Translations under genes and position numbers: made by a program | Assembly: GCA_021815925.1 (NCBI GenBank) | Contig: JAKAZL010000020.1 | Span: 1 to 34,324, forward strand | Length of the DNA: 34,324 nt | From: Pseudomonadota bacterium | GTDB lineage: Bacteria > Pseudomonadota > Gammaproteobacteria > Steroidobacterales > Steroidobacteraceae | Direction: 5' to 3' | Notes under the pieces: model-generated | What the model was told of the DNA's origin: nothing | Seen by the model: only the letters and a program-made list of their open reading frames with translations | Databases searched by the model: none | In this document: piece by piece, positions 8,344-18,866 of the stretch | Layout of the letters: every line of letters begins with the position of its first letter | How positions within the stretch are numbered: position 1 is the first letter of the stretch

Positions 8344-8882
8344 CGCGCCGGGGCGGGAATGGGCCGCTGCAGGATCACGGCCGGCTGGTCGTTGTAGAGG
8401 CTGCGCTCGAGTTCGGAGAAGCCGGTCTTCGCGAGCACGCGCAGCGAGGCCCCATTGCGTTCATCGACGAGGCAGACGCATCGCTCGTACGGCAGGTGCG
8501 CATCACCCCAGGCGAGCACGCCGCGCACCGCCTCGGTGGCATAGCCCTGGCCGTGGCAGCGCGAGGCGAGGGCGAACCCGAGCTCCGCTCCGGTGCGCAG
8601 CAGCGGCGCGCCGTCGCGCCGGAAGTCGGCGAAGCCAATCTCCCCGGCGAAGCGGCCCGAGGCGCGCTCCTCGATCACCCAGTAGCCAAACCCCATCACC
8701 TCCCAGTGCCCGACGTAGGCGAGCAGGCGCGCCCAGGTGCGCTGCTCGGAGGCGCCGGCCGAACCGATGAAGCGCGTGACGATCGGATCGGACCACAGGG
8801 ACAGGCACTCGGGTAGATCCTCGCGGCGGTGTGCCCTGAGGCGCAGGCGCGGGGTGTCGATCTCGGGCGCGCGGCTCGTCAT
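8340..8882 (-). CDS. GNAT acetyltransferase, RimJ/RimL type
   Basis: A 180-residue protein of the GNAT fold, Acetyltransf_3 branch. It opens with the usual 'IDTPRLRLRAHRREDLPECLSLW' segment and has the acetyl-CoA binding motif 'SRCHGQGYATEAVRGVLAWG', then 'VCLVDERNGASLRVLAKTGF', where an Asn-x-x-S near the C-terminal strand is typical. Members acetylate the N-terminus of ribosomal proteins or small molecules; the substrate here cannot be deduced. ATG 8882 is well supported by AAGGAG seven bases upstream. It lies 95 bases after bamD in the same direction and ends by overlapping the nadE stop. Confidence 0.85.
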   Translation of the reverse strand: MTSRAPEIDTPRLRLRAHRREDLPECLSLWSDPIVTRFIGSAGASEQRTWARLLAYVGHWEVMGFGYWVIEERASGRFAGEIGFADFRRDGAPLLRTGAELGFALASRCHGQGYATEAVRGVLAWGDAHLPYERCVCLVDERNGASLRVLAKTGFSELERSLYNDQPAVILQRPIPAPAR

Positions 8883-8977
8883 GGGTCCGCTCCTTGCCGG
8901 TGGCCAGCGGCCCGGCGCAGTGCCTGAGGATCGCTGCGGCCGGATTCAGCCGGGACTGCTGGCGGGCAGCCGCCGGC

Positions 8978-9784
8978 CTACCAGAAGTGCCACCAGTGCT
9001 TGTAGGTGATGTTCGCCGCCTGCTGCACCGAGCCGGTGTAGTTGGCCGCGAAGACCTGCCGGGCTTGCGCCGCGAGCGTCTTCAGGCCCAGCCGGTCGTA
9101 GGAGAGAATCGTCACGGCGAGTGCACCACGGACCGCAGGGGCGCCCTCGTAGTTCTCGAGCACCAGCCGGCAGCGGCGCTGTGCCGCCACGAACGCGCCG
9201 CGCTTGTAGTAATAGCGCGCCACGTACAGGTCGTACGCGGCCATCCGGTCGCGCAGATAGATCATGCGCTGCCAGGCGTCGGCCGCGTAGCGGCTGTGCG
9301 GGAAGCGCGTCACGACGGTGCGGAAGGCGTCGAAGGACTTGCGCAGGTTGATCGGCGGGCGCTTGGACAGATCCGCCCCGAACGCCCGCTCGATCGGATT
9401 GGCCCGCTTCGGGAAGCGCACCACGCCCTTCATGTACCAGGCATAGTCGACCCGGGGATGGGTCGGGTGCTGCTGGATGAAGGTATTGGCCGCGTCGATG
9501 GCGGAATCGTCCTGCCCCGCGCGGTAATATGCGTAGATGAGGTCGAGTTCCGCCTGGCGCGCCTGGATGGAGAACGGAAAGACCGCGGTGAGGCGCTGAT
9601 ACAGCTTGATCGCCCCGTTGTAGTCGAGGTCGTGCATGTCCTTGTGGGCCTGCGTGTACAGGGCCACAGGGCTGTTGAGCATCAGTTTGCGATGCGAGCA
9701 GCCGGCCAGGGCGAGCACCGCCACGCACAGCGCGGCCGCGACCCTGCCGCGCGCGCGGCTCTGAGAGGACGAATTGGGAAGCAT
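8978..9784 (-). CDS. bamD: Outer membrane protein assembly factor BamD (lipoprotein)
   Basis: A 268-residue lipoprotein if it starts at ATG 9784. Residues 1-29 form a lipoprotein signal: a basic stretch 'RARGR', a hydrophobic core, and the lipobox 'LALAGC' with lipidated C29. TPR-like helices follow, with 'LYTQAHKDMHDLDYNGAIKLYQRL', 'RQAELDLIYAYYRAGQDD' and 'RYAADAWQRMIYLRDRMAAYDLYVARYYYKRGAF'-type repeats characteristic of BamD (YfiO/ComL). BamD is the essential partner of BamA in inserting beta-barrel proteins into the outer membrane, anchored on its periplasmic face. Its neighbour rluD is divergent, as in E. coli, but the two ATG codons overlap here. The TATACT box at 9793-9798 would give an mRNA with almost no leader. 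An open frame extends 27 codons further upstream, but it gives no better signal peptide. Confidence 0.93.
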   Translation of the reverse strand: MLPNSSSQSRARGRVAAALCVAVLALAGCSHRKLMLNSPVALYTQAHKDMHDLDYNGAIKLYQRLTAVFPFSIQARQAELDLIYAYYRAGQDDSAIDAANTFIQQHPTHPRVDYAWYMKGVVRFPKRANPIERAFGADLSKRPPINLRKSFDAFRTVVTRFPHSRYAADAWQRMIYLRDRMAAYDLYVARYYYKRGAFVAAQRRCRLVLENYEGAPAVRGALAVTILSYDRLGLKTLAAQARQVFAANYTGSVQQAANITYKHWWHFW

Positions 9785-10802
9785 GGGAAAAGAGTATAGC
9801 GAATCGCCCGCGGAAACTTTGGATTCCGACCCGGGCGAGGCCGGGGAGTTCCGCGAGCACCGCATCGAGCTGCCGCCCGAGGCGGCCGGATCGCGCCTCG
9901 ATCAGGCGCTCGCGCGGGCGTTGCCGCAGTACTCGCGCGCGCGGCTGCAGGGCTGGATCGAGGCGGGCGCGGTCCAGGTCGACGGCCGTCCGATGCGCGC
10001 CAAGGACCGGGTGCTCGGCGGCGAGCAGGTCTGCGTGCAGGCGCGCTGGCAGGCCGACACGCGGGTCGAGCCCGAGGCGCTGGCTCTCACCGTGGTGCAC
10101 CGCGACCGCGGCGTCTACGTCATTGACAAGCCCGCCGGGCTGGTCGTGCACCCGGGCGCGGGCAACCGCCATCACACGCTGCAGAACGCGCTGCTTGCGC
10201 TCGATCCGGCGCTCTCGCGCGTGCCGCGCGCCGGTCTGGTGCACCGCCTCGACAAGGACACCAGCGGGCTGCTGGTCGTGGCGCGCACCCCCGAGGCTCA
10301 CGCCCGGCTGGTCGAGGCGCTCGCCGCACGCGCCATCGAGCGGGTGTACCTGGCCGTGTGCACCGGTGCGATGACCGGCGGCGGAACCGTCGATGAGCCG
10401 ATCGGACGTCACCGCACGCAGCGCACGCGCATGGCGGTGCGCGCCGACGGCCGCGAGGCCGTCACGCACTATCGCATCGAGCGGCGCTTCCCGGCCCACA
10501 CGCTGCTGCGCGTGCAGCTCCAGACCGGTCGCACGCACCAGATCCGCGTGCACCTGGCGCACATCGGCTACCCGCTGGTCGGCGATCCGCTCTACGGCGG
10601 GCGCAAGCGCCTGCCGGCCGGCTGCTCGGCGGCGCTCAGCGAGACATTGCGGACCTTCACGCGCCAGGCGCTGCACGCGACGCACCTCGGGCTCGAGCAT
10701 CCGCTCACCGGGCGTCGGCTCGAGTTCGACTCGCCGCTGCCGGCGGACATGGCGCGCCTGGTCGCGGCGCTGGAGCAGGACGCGCGTGCAAGGCGGAGCT
10801 GA
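9783..10802 (+). CDS. rluD: 23S rRNA pseudouridine synthase RluD
   Basis: A 339-residue protein from ATG 9783; TTG 9774 would add three residues and sits at good spacing from GAGAGGA (9763-9769). It has an N-terminal S4 RNA-binding domain ('GSRLDQALARALPQYSRARLQGWI' region) and an RluA-family catalytic domain. The key motif 'HRLDKDTSGLLVV' carries the catalytic Asp at D157. 'GRTHQIRVHLAHIGYPLVGDPLYGG' and 'FTRQALHATHLGLEHP' are also typical of RluD. It converts uridines of helix 69 of 23S rRNA (1911, 1915, 1917 in E. coli) to pseudouridine late in 50S assembly. Downstream pgeF starts inside its 3' end, and clpB follows, the same order as rluD-yfiH-clpB in E. coli. The start codon overlaps that of bamD on the other strand. 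Confidence 0.93.
   Translation: MGKEYSESPAETLDSDPGEAGEFREHRIELPPEAAGSRLDQALARALPQYSRARLQGWIEAGAVQVDGRPMRAKDRVLGGEQVCVQARWQADTRVEPEALALTVVHRDRGVYVIDKPAGLVVHPGAGNRHHTLQNALLALDPALSRVPRAGLVHRLDKDTSGLLVVARTPEAHARLVEALAARAIERVYLAVCTGAMTGGGTVDEPIGRHRTQRTRMAVRADGREAVTHYRIERRFPAHTLLRVQLQTGRTHQIRVHLAHIGYPLVGDPLYGGRKRLPAGCSAALSETLRTFTRQALHATHLGLEHPLTGRRLEFDSPLPADMARLVAALEQDARARRS
9793..9798 (-). promoter_or_regulatory. -10-like box eight bases upstream of bamD ATG
   Basis: On the minus strand TATACT (9798 to 9793) is followed after 8 bases by the bamD ATG. Initiation 6-7 bases downstream would give a leaderless or nearly leaderless transcript. No convincing TTGACA-like -35 is seen at 16-18 bases. The box lies inside the first codons of rluD, so it may be chance. 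Confidence 0.35.
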
Positions 10803-11526
10803 CCTGATCGAGCCCGACTGGCCCGCCCCGCCCGGCGTACGCGCGGCCTTCACGCTGCGCACCGGGGGCGTGAGCGCGCCGCCGTTTGATTCGTTCAACT
10901 GCGCCGCGCACGTCGGGGATGCGCCCGAGGCGGTGGCACGCAACCGGGCGCTGCTGCGCGAGCGGCTCGGACTGCCGGGCGAGCCGGCCTGGCTCGAGCA
11001 GGTGCATGGCTGCACGGCCGTCACGCTCGAGGCCGGCGCGGTGTCGGGGCCGGCCGATGCGGCCGTGACCGGCGCGCCGGGGCGCATCTGCGTGGTGCAG
11101 GTGGCTGACTGTCTGCCCGTGCTGCTCGCGGCGCGCGATGGCTCGGTGGTCGGGGCCGCCCACGCCGGCTGGCGGGGGCTCGCCGGCGGGGTGTTGGAAT
11201 CGGCCGTGCGCGCCCTCGGCGCCGAGCCGGCCGAGGTGCTCGCCTGGCTGGGGCCGGCGATCGGACCGGGGCACTTCGAGGTGGGCGCCGAGGTGCGCGC
11301 AGCCTTCCTCGCGGCCGATCCGGCCGCCGAGCCGGCCTTCGCGCCCAACGCCCGCGGACGGTGGCAGTGCGACTTGTACTGCCTCGCCCGGCAGCGACTC
11401 GCCGCCCTCGGGGTGGAACGGGTCTACGGCGGCGGCTGGTGCACATACGCAGATGCCGCAAGATTCTTCTCGTACCGGCGCGATGGGCGCTGCGGACGCA
11501 TGGCGGCGCTGATCTGGCGGTCTTGA
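10786..11526 (+). CDS. pgeF: Polyphenol oxidase/purine nucleoside phosphorylase family (YfiH/PgeF)
   Basis: A 246-residue protein starting at GTG 10786, preceded by AGGA five bases upstream; it overlaps the end of rluD by 17 bases. The three metal-binding residues of the YfiH/LACC1 family are present: H74 in 'LEQVHG', C109 in 'VADCLPVL' and H126 in 'AAHAGWRG'. 'AWLGPAIGP', 'FEVG' and the ending '[18 protein letters not shown]' also match. The family was first described as polyphenol oxidase; later work assigns adenosine/purine nucleoside phosphorylase activity to LACC1-type proteins and an editing role during peptidoglycan precursor synthesis to PgeF. Which applies here cannot be told from sequence. 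Its stop codon overlaps the -35 element of the clpB heat-shock promoter. Confidence 0.9.
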   Translation: MQGGADLIEPDWPAPPGVRAAFTLRTGGVSAPPFDSFNCAAHVGDAPEAVARNRALLRERLGLPGEPAWLEQVHGCTAVTLEAGAVSGPADAAVTGAPGRICVVQVADCLPVLLAARDGSVVGAAHAGWRGLAGGVLESAVRALGAEPAEVLAWLGPAIGPGHFEVGAEVRAAFLAADPAAEPAFAPNARGRWQCDLYCLARQRLAALGVERVYGGGWCTYADAARFFSYRRDGRCGRMAALIWRS

Positions 11527-11548
11527 ACGGCGCGGTGCGCGCCCCCAT
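11522..11548 (+). promoter_or_regulatory. Sigma-32 heat-shock promoter for clpB
   Basis: CTTGAA (11522-11527) and CCCCAT (11543-11548, followed by T) match the E. coli sigma-32 consensus CTTGAA / CCCCATNT at a 15-base spacing. The -35 element contains the pgeF stop codon (11524-11526). Transcription would start near 11556, about 25 bases before the clpB ATG. Confidence 0.75.
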
Positions 11549-11581
11549 TGCGGTCGGAGCCCCGAGACGCAGGTGCTTCCG

Positions 11582-14155
<2,574 letters not shown>

Positions 14156-14166
14156 GGCCCATTGCG

Positions 14167-14172
14167 TATAAT
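14167..14172 (+). promoter_or_regulatory. Consensus -10 box for the fmdB-aspS gene group
   Basis: A perfect TATAAT lies in the 59-base gap between clpB and fmdB. No convincing -35 is seen at 16-18 bases upstream, which falls in the end of clpB. Transcription would start about 35 bases before the fmdB ATG. Confidence 0.45.
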
Positions 14173-14214
14173 TGCGCCAGGACGTTTTCACTCACTGCTA
14201 CAGACCTTCTGACC

Positions 14215-14655
14215 ATGCCGTTCTACGAATACCAGTGCCGCAACTGCCAGTACTACGTCGAGGTCATGCAGAAGATCACCGATCCGCCGCTGAGGAAGTG
14301 CCCCTCGTGCGCTCGCATGACGCTCGTGAAGCTCATCTCCGCGCCCGTGTTCCGCCTGAAGGGCAGCGGCTGGTACGAGACCGACTTCAAGTCGGACAAG
14401 GAGAACAAGCGCAACCTCGCCGGCGCCGAGGCCGAGCCGAGCCCGGCGGCCGAACCGGCCAAGAGCCCGGCCAAGGGCCCGGCCAAGGAGGGCGCGAGCG
14501 CCCCCGCGGCCGCCGCCCCGGCCCCCCCGGCCGCCAAGCCCGCGGCGGTGGGTGCCACGCGCCGGCGCGCCAAGCCCGCGGCCCGTCCCGGCGCCCGCGC
14601 GCGCGCCAAGCCGGGCACGGCGAAGGGCACGGCCCGGGGCCGCTCGAAGCGGTGA
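14215..14655 (+). CDS. FmdB-family zinc ribbon protein with low-complexity basic tail
   Basis: 146 residues from ATG 14215. The first 45 or so residues form the FmdB/CxxC regulatory zinc ribbon: 'MPFYEYQCRNCQ' with CxxC, then 'KCPSC' giving the second pair, and 'LVKLISAPVFRLKGSGWYETDFK', the usual ending of the domain. From about residue 65 the chain becomes Ala/Pro/Lys-rich, then Arg/Lys-rich to the end. Low-complexity tails are common in this family. Its biochemical role is not established; it was named for a putative regulator of methylamine/formamidase genes. It is directly followed by a DUF502 gene four bases on and then, after one extra gene, aspS, a set often found together in gammaproteobacteria, so a link with translation is suspected. 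Confidence 0.88.
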   Translation: MPFYEYQCRNCQYYVEVMQKITDPPLRKCPSCARMTLVKLISAPVFRLKGSGWYETDFKSDKENKRNLAGAEAEPSPAAEPAKSPAKGPAKEGASAPAAAAPAPPAAKPAAVGATRRRAKPAARPGARARAKPGTAKGTARGRSKR

Positions 14656-14659
14656 CGGG

Positions 14660-15355
14660 TTGAACGTCCCGCGCACGGCCCACCCGGTCCCGCCCGCGTC
14701 CAAGCGCCGCGGCTCGATCCTGCGGCGGATCCTGCTGTCCGGGGTGCTGTTCTGGCTGCCCATCGGCGCGACGCTGTGGGTGGTGATGTTCCTGCTGCAC
14801 GTGCTCGATCGCATCGTGCCGCTGCTGCCGCTGCCGCCCGGCTATGCCCCGGCGGCGTTAGGTCCCCTGGTGCAGGCGGTGGTCGGGCTGCTGCTCGCCC
14901 TCGGCGTGCTGTTTCTGACCGGGCTGCTGGTGACCAACCTGATCGGGCGGCGCCTGGTGGTCTACGGCGAGGAGCTCCTGCACCACATTCCCATCGTCGG
15001 CGCGGTGTACGGTGGCGTGAAGAGCTTTGCCGAGAGCGTCTTCTCTCAGTCGAGCGCGTTCCGCAAGGTGGTGATGGTCGAATACCCCCGCGCGGGCGTG
15101 TGGAGCCTGGGGTTTCTCACCGCCGAGAACGTGGCGGAGATCTCCGCGCGCACCGGCGAGCCGCACGCCGCGGTGTATATCTCCGCGGCGCTCAATGCCA
15201 CCGCAGGGGTGCTGGTGCTCGTGCCGCGCCGCCAGCTGATCGAGCTCGACATGAGCGTCGATGCGGCCATGAAGATGATCATCACCTGCGGCGTCGTGGC
15301 GCCGCAGAGCGCCTCGGCACCGCAGGACGCGCCGCAGCGGCTGCCGCCGGCGTAG
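14660..15355 (+). CDS. DUF502 inner membrane protein
   Basis: 231 residues starting at TTG 14660, four bases after the fmdB stop; an open GTG at 14552 would overlap fmdB deeply and is less likely. A basic N-terminus ('SKRRGSILRRILLSG') leads into a first membrane segment 'VLFWLPIGATLWVVMFLL', a proline/leucine-rich loop, and a second long membrane segment near 'VQAVVGLLLALGVLFLTGLLVTNLIG'. Then 'GEELLHHIPIVGAVYGGVKSFAESVF' and 'VVMVEYPRAGVWSLGFLT', both DUF502 hallmarks. The C-terminal soluble domain ends near 'DMSVDAAMKMIITCGVV'. The function is unknown; the family is conserved and regularly lies between fmdB and aspS. Here an alcohol dehydrogenase gene stands between it and aspS. Confidence 0.9.
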   Translation: MNVPRTAHPVPPASKRRGSILRRILLSGVLFWLPIGATLWVVMFLLHVLDRIVPLLPLPPGYAPAALGPLVQAVVGLLLALGVLFLTGLLVTNLIGRRLVVYGEELLHHIPIVGAVYGGVKSFAESVFSQSSAFRKVVMVEYPRAGVWSLGFLTAENVAEISARTGEPHAAVYISAALNATAGVLVLVPRRQLIELDMSVDAAMKMIITCGVVAPQSASAPQDAPQRLPPA

Positions 15356-15362
15356 CGTCCCG

Positions 15363-16364
15363 ATGAAGGCCATGCGCCTATGGGCCCCCGGCGCGCCGCT
15401 GCGGCTCGAGACGCTGGTGCTGCCGTCCCCGGGGCCGGGTCAGGTGCGCATCGCGGTCGAGGCCTGCGGGGTGTGCCGCACCGATCTGCACCTGCTCGAC
15501 GGCGAGCTGCCCGACATCCGCTGCCCGGTGACCCCGGGTCACGAGATCGTCGGTACGGTGCTCGAGTGCGGCCCGGGCGCGGGCCGCTGGCGGGTCGGCT
15601 CGCGCGTCGGGGTCCCCTGGCTCGGCCGGACCTGCGGGGCGTGCCGCGCGTGTCTCGAGGGCCGCGAGAATCTCTGCCCGAACGCGCAGTTCACCGGCTA
15701 TTCGCTCGATGGCGGCTACGCCGAGCAGGTGCTCGCCGATGAGCGCTACTGCCTGGCGCTGCCGGCCGAGGCGCCGGCGGCCGAGCTGGCCCCGCTGCTG
15801 TGCGCCGGGCTCATCGGCTATCGCGCCTACCGCGCGGCCGGCCCCGGCACGCGGCTCGGCCTGTACGGCTTCGGGGCCGCGGCGCACCTGCTGGCACAGG
15901 TGGCGCACGCCGAGGGGCGCGAGGTCTACGCCTTCACCCGCCCCGCAGATGAGGCCGGCCAGGACTTCGCCCGGCGGCTCGGAGCCGTCTGGGCGGGCGG
16001 CTCGGACCGCCGCGCGCCCGAGCCGCTCGATGCGGCCATTCTGTTCGCGCCGGCGGGCGAGCTGGTGCCCGCAGCGCTCGCAGCGGTCCGCCCCGGCGGG
16101 CGGGTGGTGTGCGCCGGGATCCACATGAGCGACATCCCCAGCTTCCCGTACCGGCTGCTCTGGGGCGAGCGGCAGGTGCGCTCGGTGGCAAATCTCACCC
16201 GCGCGGACGGGGAGGCGTTCATGCGCCTCGCCGGGCGCCTCGCGCTGCGCGCGACGGTGGAGTGCTTCGCCCTGGAGGCGGCCAACGAGGCGCTCGGGCG
16301 GCTGCGCGCCGGAACCCTGCACGGCGCGGCGGTGCTGGTTGCGGGGGGCGCCCCGGCTTCGTAA
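15363..16364 (+). CDS. Zinc-dependent alcohol dehydrogenase family protein
   Basis: 333 residues, a medium-chain dehydrogenase/reductase. The catalytic zinc site shows C38 in 'CGVCRTDLH' and H60-E61 in 'TPGHEIVG'; a third ligand is probably the cysteine of '[13 protein letters not shown]'. The structural zinc site is complete with C91, C94, C97 and C105 in '[15 protein letters not shown]'. The nucleotide-binding fold follows with '[17 protein letters not shown]', where the glycine pattern is slightly unusual. The length and the segments '[16 protein letters not shown]' and '[13 protein letters not shown]' fit the bacterial zinc ADH subfamily TIGR02822. It should oxidise or reduce a small alcohol/aldehyde with NAD(P); the substrate is unknown. 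It starts seven bases after DUF502 and ends 13 bases before aspS, an unusual place for it. Confidence 0.9.
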   Translation: MKAMRLWAPGAPLRLETLVLPSPGPGQVRIAVEACGVCRTDLHLLDGELPDIRCPVTPGHEIVGTVLECGPGAGRWRVGSRVGVPWLGRTCGACRACLEGRENLCPNAQFTGYSLDGGYAEQVLADERYCLALPAEAPAAELAPLLCAGLIGYRAYRAAGPGTRLGLYGFGAAAHLLAQVAHAEGREVYAFTRPADEAGQDFARRLGAVWAGGSDRRAPEPLDAAILFAPAGELVPAALAAVRPGGRVVCAGIHMSDIPSFPYRLLWGERQVRSVANLTRADGEAFMRLAGRLALRATVECFALEAANEALGRLRAGTLHGAAVLVAGGAPAS

Positions 16365-16377
16365 CATCGCGCCCCTT

Positions 16378-18147
16378 ATGCGTTCACATTACTGCGGACA
16401 GGTCGACGAGCGGCTCATCGGCCAGACTCTCGAGGTCGCCGGCTGGGTTCACCGCCGGCGCGACCACGGCGGCATCATTTTCATCGACCTGCGCGACCGC
16501 GAAGGGCTGCTGCAGATCGTCTTCGATCCGGACAACCCGGCGCTGTTCCGCGAGGCGGAGCGGCTGCGCAACGAGTTCGTCGTGCGCGTCAAGGGACGCC
16601 TGCGCGAGCGCCCCGAGGGCACCGTCAATGCGCACCTCGCCTCCGGGCGCGTGGAGCTGCTGGCCACCGAGCTTGAGCTGCTGAACCGCGCCGAGCCGCT
16701 GCCGTTCCAGCTCGATGAGACGGTGGGCGAGGAGGTGCGGCTGCGCTACCGCTACCTGGACCTGCGCCGAGAAGTGATGAACCGGCGGCTGCGGCTGCGG
16801 CACCGGATCACGCAGGCCATGCGCGGCTACCTCGACGCCGAGGGCTTCATCGACATCGAGACCCCGATGCTGACCAAGGCGACCCCCGAGGGAGCGCGCG
16901 ATTACCTCGTGCCGAGCCGCACGCACGAGGGCAAGTTCTTCGCGCTGCCGCAGTCGCCGCAGATCTTCAAGCAGCTGCTGATGGTCGCCGGGTTCGATCG
17001 TTACTATCAGATCGTGCGCTGCTTCCGCGACGAGGACCTGCGCGCCGATCGCCAGCCGGAGTTCACCCAGCTCGACATCGAGACCTCGTTCCTCACCCAG
17101 GAGCAGATCATGGTGTTGATGGAGGCGCTGGTGCGGCACTTCTTCCGCGAGGTGCTGCAGGTCGCGCTGCCCGACCCGTTCCCGCGCATGAGCTACCAGG
17201 AGGCGATGCGCCGCTACGGCTCGGACAAGCCCGATCTGCGCATCGCGCTCGAGCTGACCGACGTCGCCGACCTGGTCGCCGACTGCGACTTCAAGGTGTT
17301 CTCCGGCCCGGCCCAGGATCCCAAGGGGCGCGTGACGGCGCTGCGCGTGCCGGGCGGTGGGGCGATGCCGCGCTCGCAGATCGATGCCTACACCGCCTAC
17401 GTGGCGCGCTACGGCGCCAAGGGACTGGCCTACATCAAGGTGAACGAGCGCGCCCGCGGACGCGAGGGCCTGCAGTCCCCGATCGTGAAGTTCCTGAGCG
17501 ACGCGGCGGTGACGGGTATTCTCGAGCGCACGCAGGCGGCCGACAACGACCTGATCTTCTTCGGCGCCGACAGCGCCAAGGTGGTGAGTGATGCGCTCGG
17601 CGCGCTGCGCCTGAAGATCGGTCACGACCTCTCGATGGTGCAGCCGGGATGGCGGCCGCTGTGGGTGGTCGATTTCCCGATGTTCGAGTGGGATGCCGAG
17701 GAGCGCCGCTGGGTCGCCATGCACCACCCGTTCACCGCGCCGAAGAGCGACGATCCGGCCGCGTTGCGCGCCGACCCGGAACAAGCCATCGCCAAGGCCT
17801 ACGACCTGGTGCTCAACGGCTCGGAGATCGGCGGCGGCTCGGTGCGTATCCACCGCCAGGAGATGCAATCGACGGTGTTCGACCTGCTCGGCATCCAGCC
17901 CGAGGAGGCGCAGGGGAAGTTCGGCTTCCTGCTCGATGCGCTGAAGTTCGGTGCGCCGCCGCACGGCGGTATCGCCTTCGGGCTCGACCGCCTGGCGATG
18001 CTGATGGCCGGCGCGGAGAGCATCCGCGAGGTGATCGCCTTCCCCAAGACGCAGACCGCGGCCGATCCGCTCACCGATGCGCCCACCGAGGTCAGCGAGG
18101 CCCAGCTGCGCGAGCTGCACATCCGGGTGCGCAAGCCCGTGGCGTGA
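16378..18147 (+). CDS. aspS: Aspartyl-tRNA synthetase, probably non-discriminating (Asp/Asn)
   Basis: 589 residues from ATG 16378, the bacterial type with an insertion domain. The N-terminal OB-fold anticodon-binding domain opens '[15 protein letters not shown]' and has '[11 protein letters not shown]'. The class II catalytic core has motif 2 '[17 protein letters not shown]' and motif 3 '[12 protein letters not shown]'. In Pseudomonas aeruginosa a His in the RRRDHGG stretch and a Gly in the following strand allow charging of tRNA-Asn as well as tRNA-Asp. This protein has His30 there, and Gly81 in 'RPEGTVN'. It therefore probably makes Asp-tRNA-Asn too, which GatCAB would then amidate; gatCAB is not in the window. 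It follows the dehydrogenase gene by 13 bases. Confidence 0.95.
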   Translation: MRSHYCGQVDERLIGQTLEVAGWVHRRRDHGGIIFIDLRDREGLLQIVFDPDNPALFREAERLRNEFVVRVKGRLRERPEGTVNAHLASGRVELLATELELLNRAEPLPFQLDETVGEEVRLRYRYLDLRREVMNRRLRLRHRITQAMRGYLDAEGFIDIETPMLTKATPEGARDYLVPSRTHEGKFFALPQSPQIFKQLLMVAGFDRYYQIVRCFRDEDLRADRQPEFTQLDIETSFLTQEQIMVLMEALVRHFFREVLQVALPDPFPRMSYQEAMRRYGSDKPDLRIALELTDVADLVADCDFKVFSGPAQDPKGRVTALRVPGGGAMPRSQIDAYTAYVARYGAKGLAYIKVNERARGREGLQSPIVKFLSDAAVTGILERTQAADNDLIFFGADSAKVVSDALGALRLKIGHDLSMVQPGWRPLWVVDFPMFEWDAEERRWVAMHHPFTAPKSDDPAALRADPEQAIAKAYDLVLNGSEIGGGSVRIHRQEMQSTVFDLLGIQPEEAQGKFGFLLDALKFGAPPHGGIAFGLDRLAMLMAGAESIREVIAFPKTQTAADPLTDAPTEVSEAQLRELHIRVRKPVA

Positions 18148-18205
18148 GCGAGCGCGCCACGGATCGCGCGGCCCGGTCCGGGCCGGCCGCAGGGCCGAGC
18201 AGCGC

Positions 18206-18844
18206 ATGAGCGCCCAGGAGCACATCATCTACGTCCACGGCTTGTGGATGTCGGGGGGCGAGGGGCTGTTGCTGCGCCACCGGCTGGCGCGCGAGCTGGG
18301 CGCGACGGTGCACGCCTTCGCCTACTCGGCGGTGACCCATGGCATGGAGGCGATCACCGAGCAGCTGCACCAGTTCGTCGAGGCGCTCGCCCCGCGCCGG
18401 GTGCACTTCGTCGGGCACAGCCTCGGGGGCCTGGTCATCTATCGGTTCTTCGAGCGCTTCGGGCAACAGTCGCCGGGGCGCGTGGTGTTCCTCGGCACGC
18501 CCTGCGTGGCGAGCCGTGCGGCCGAGCAGGCGAGCCAGTCGCGCTTCATCAGCGCCCTGATGGGCCGCTCGGTGGCCGAGGAGCTGCTCAGGCCACACGC
18601 GCGCCGCTGGAGCTTCGGCCGGCCGCTCGGGATCATCGCCGGCTCCTACTCGTTCGGCGTCGGGCAGTTCCTCGCCGGTTTCGAGGAGGACAGCGACGGC
18701 ACGGTGGCGGTGAGCGAGACCCGCCTGCCGGGCGCCGCCGATCACATCGTGGTGCCGGTCAGTCACATGGGCATGCTGGTCTCGGCGCGTGTGGCGCGCG
18801 AGACCGCCGGCTTCCTGCGGCACGGGCATTTCGCGCTGCACTGA
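18206..18844 (+). CDS. Alpha/beta-hydrolase, lipase/esterase-like
   Basis: A 212-residue alpha/beta-hydrolase. An oxyanion-type opening '[14 protein letters not shown]' is followed by the nucleophile elbow '[10 protein letters not shown]' with S72. The acid is probably D162 or D164 in '[12 protein letters not shown]', and the histidine H187 in 'VPVSHMGML'. The pattern 'GHSLGG...[13 protein letters not shown]' resembles PGAP1/LipA-type esterases acting on acyl esters. No signal peptide or membrane segment is seen, so the enzyme should be cytoplasmic. It starts 58 bases after aspS in the same direction and is convergent with the acetyltransferase at 18867. The substrate is unknown. Confidence 0.85.
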   Translation: MSAQEHIIYVHGLWMSGGEGLLLRHRLARELGATVHAFAYSAVTHGMEAITEQLHQFVEALAPRRVHFVGHSLGGLVIYRFFERFGQQSPGRVVFLGTPCVASRAAEQASQSRFISALMGRSVAEELLRPHARRWSFGRPLGIIAGSYSFGVGQFLAGFEEDSDGTVAVSETRLPGAADHIVVPVSHMGMLVSARVARETAGFLRHGHFALH

Positions 18845-18866
18845 GCGCGCCGGAGCGTCCCGCGCG

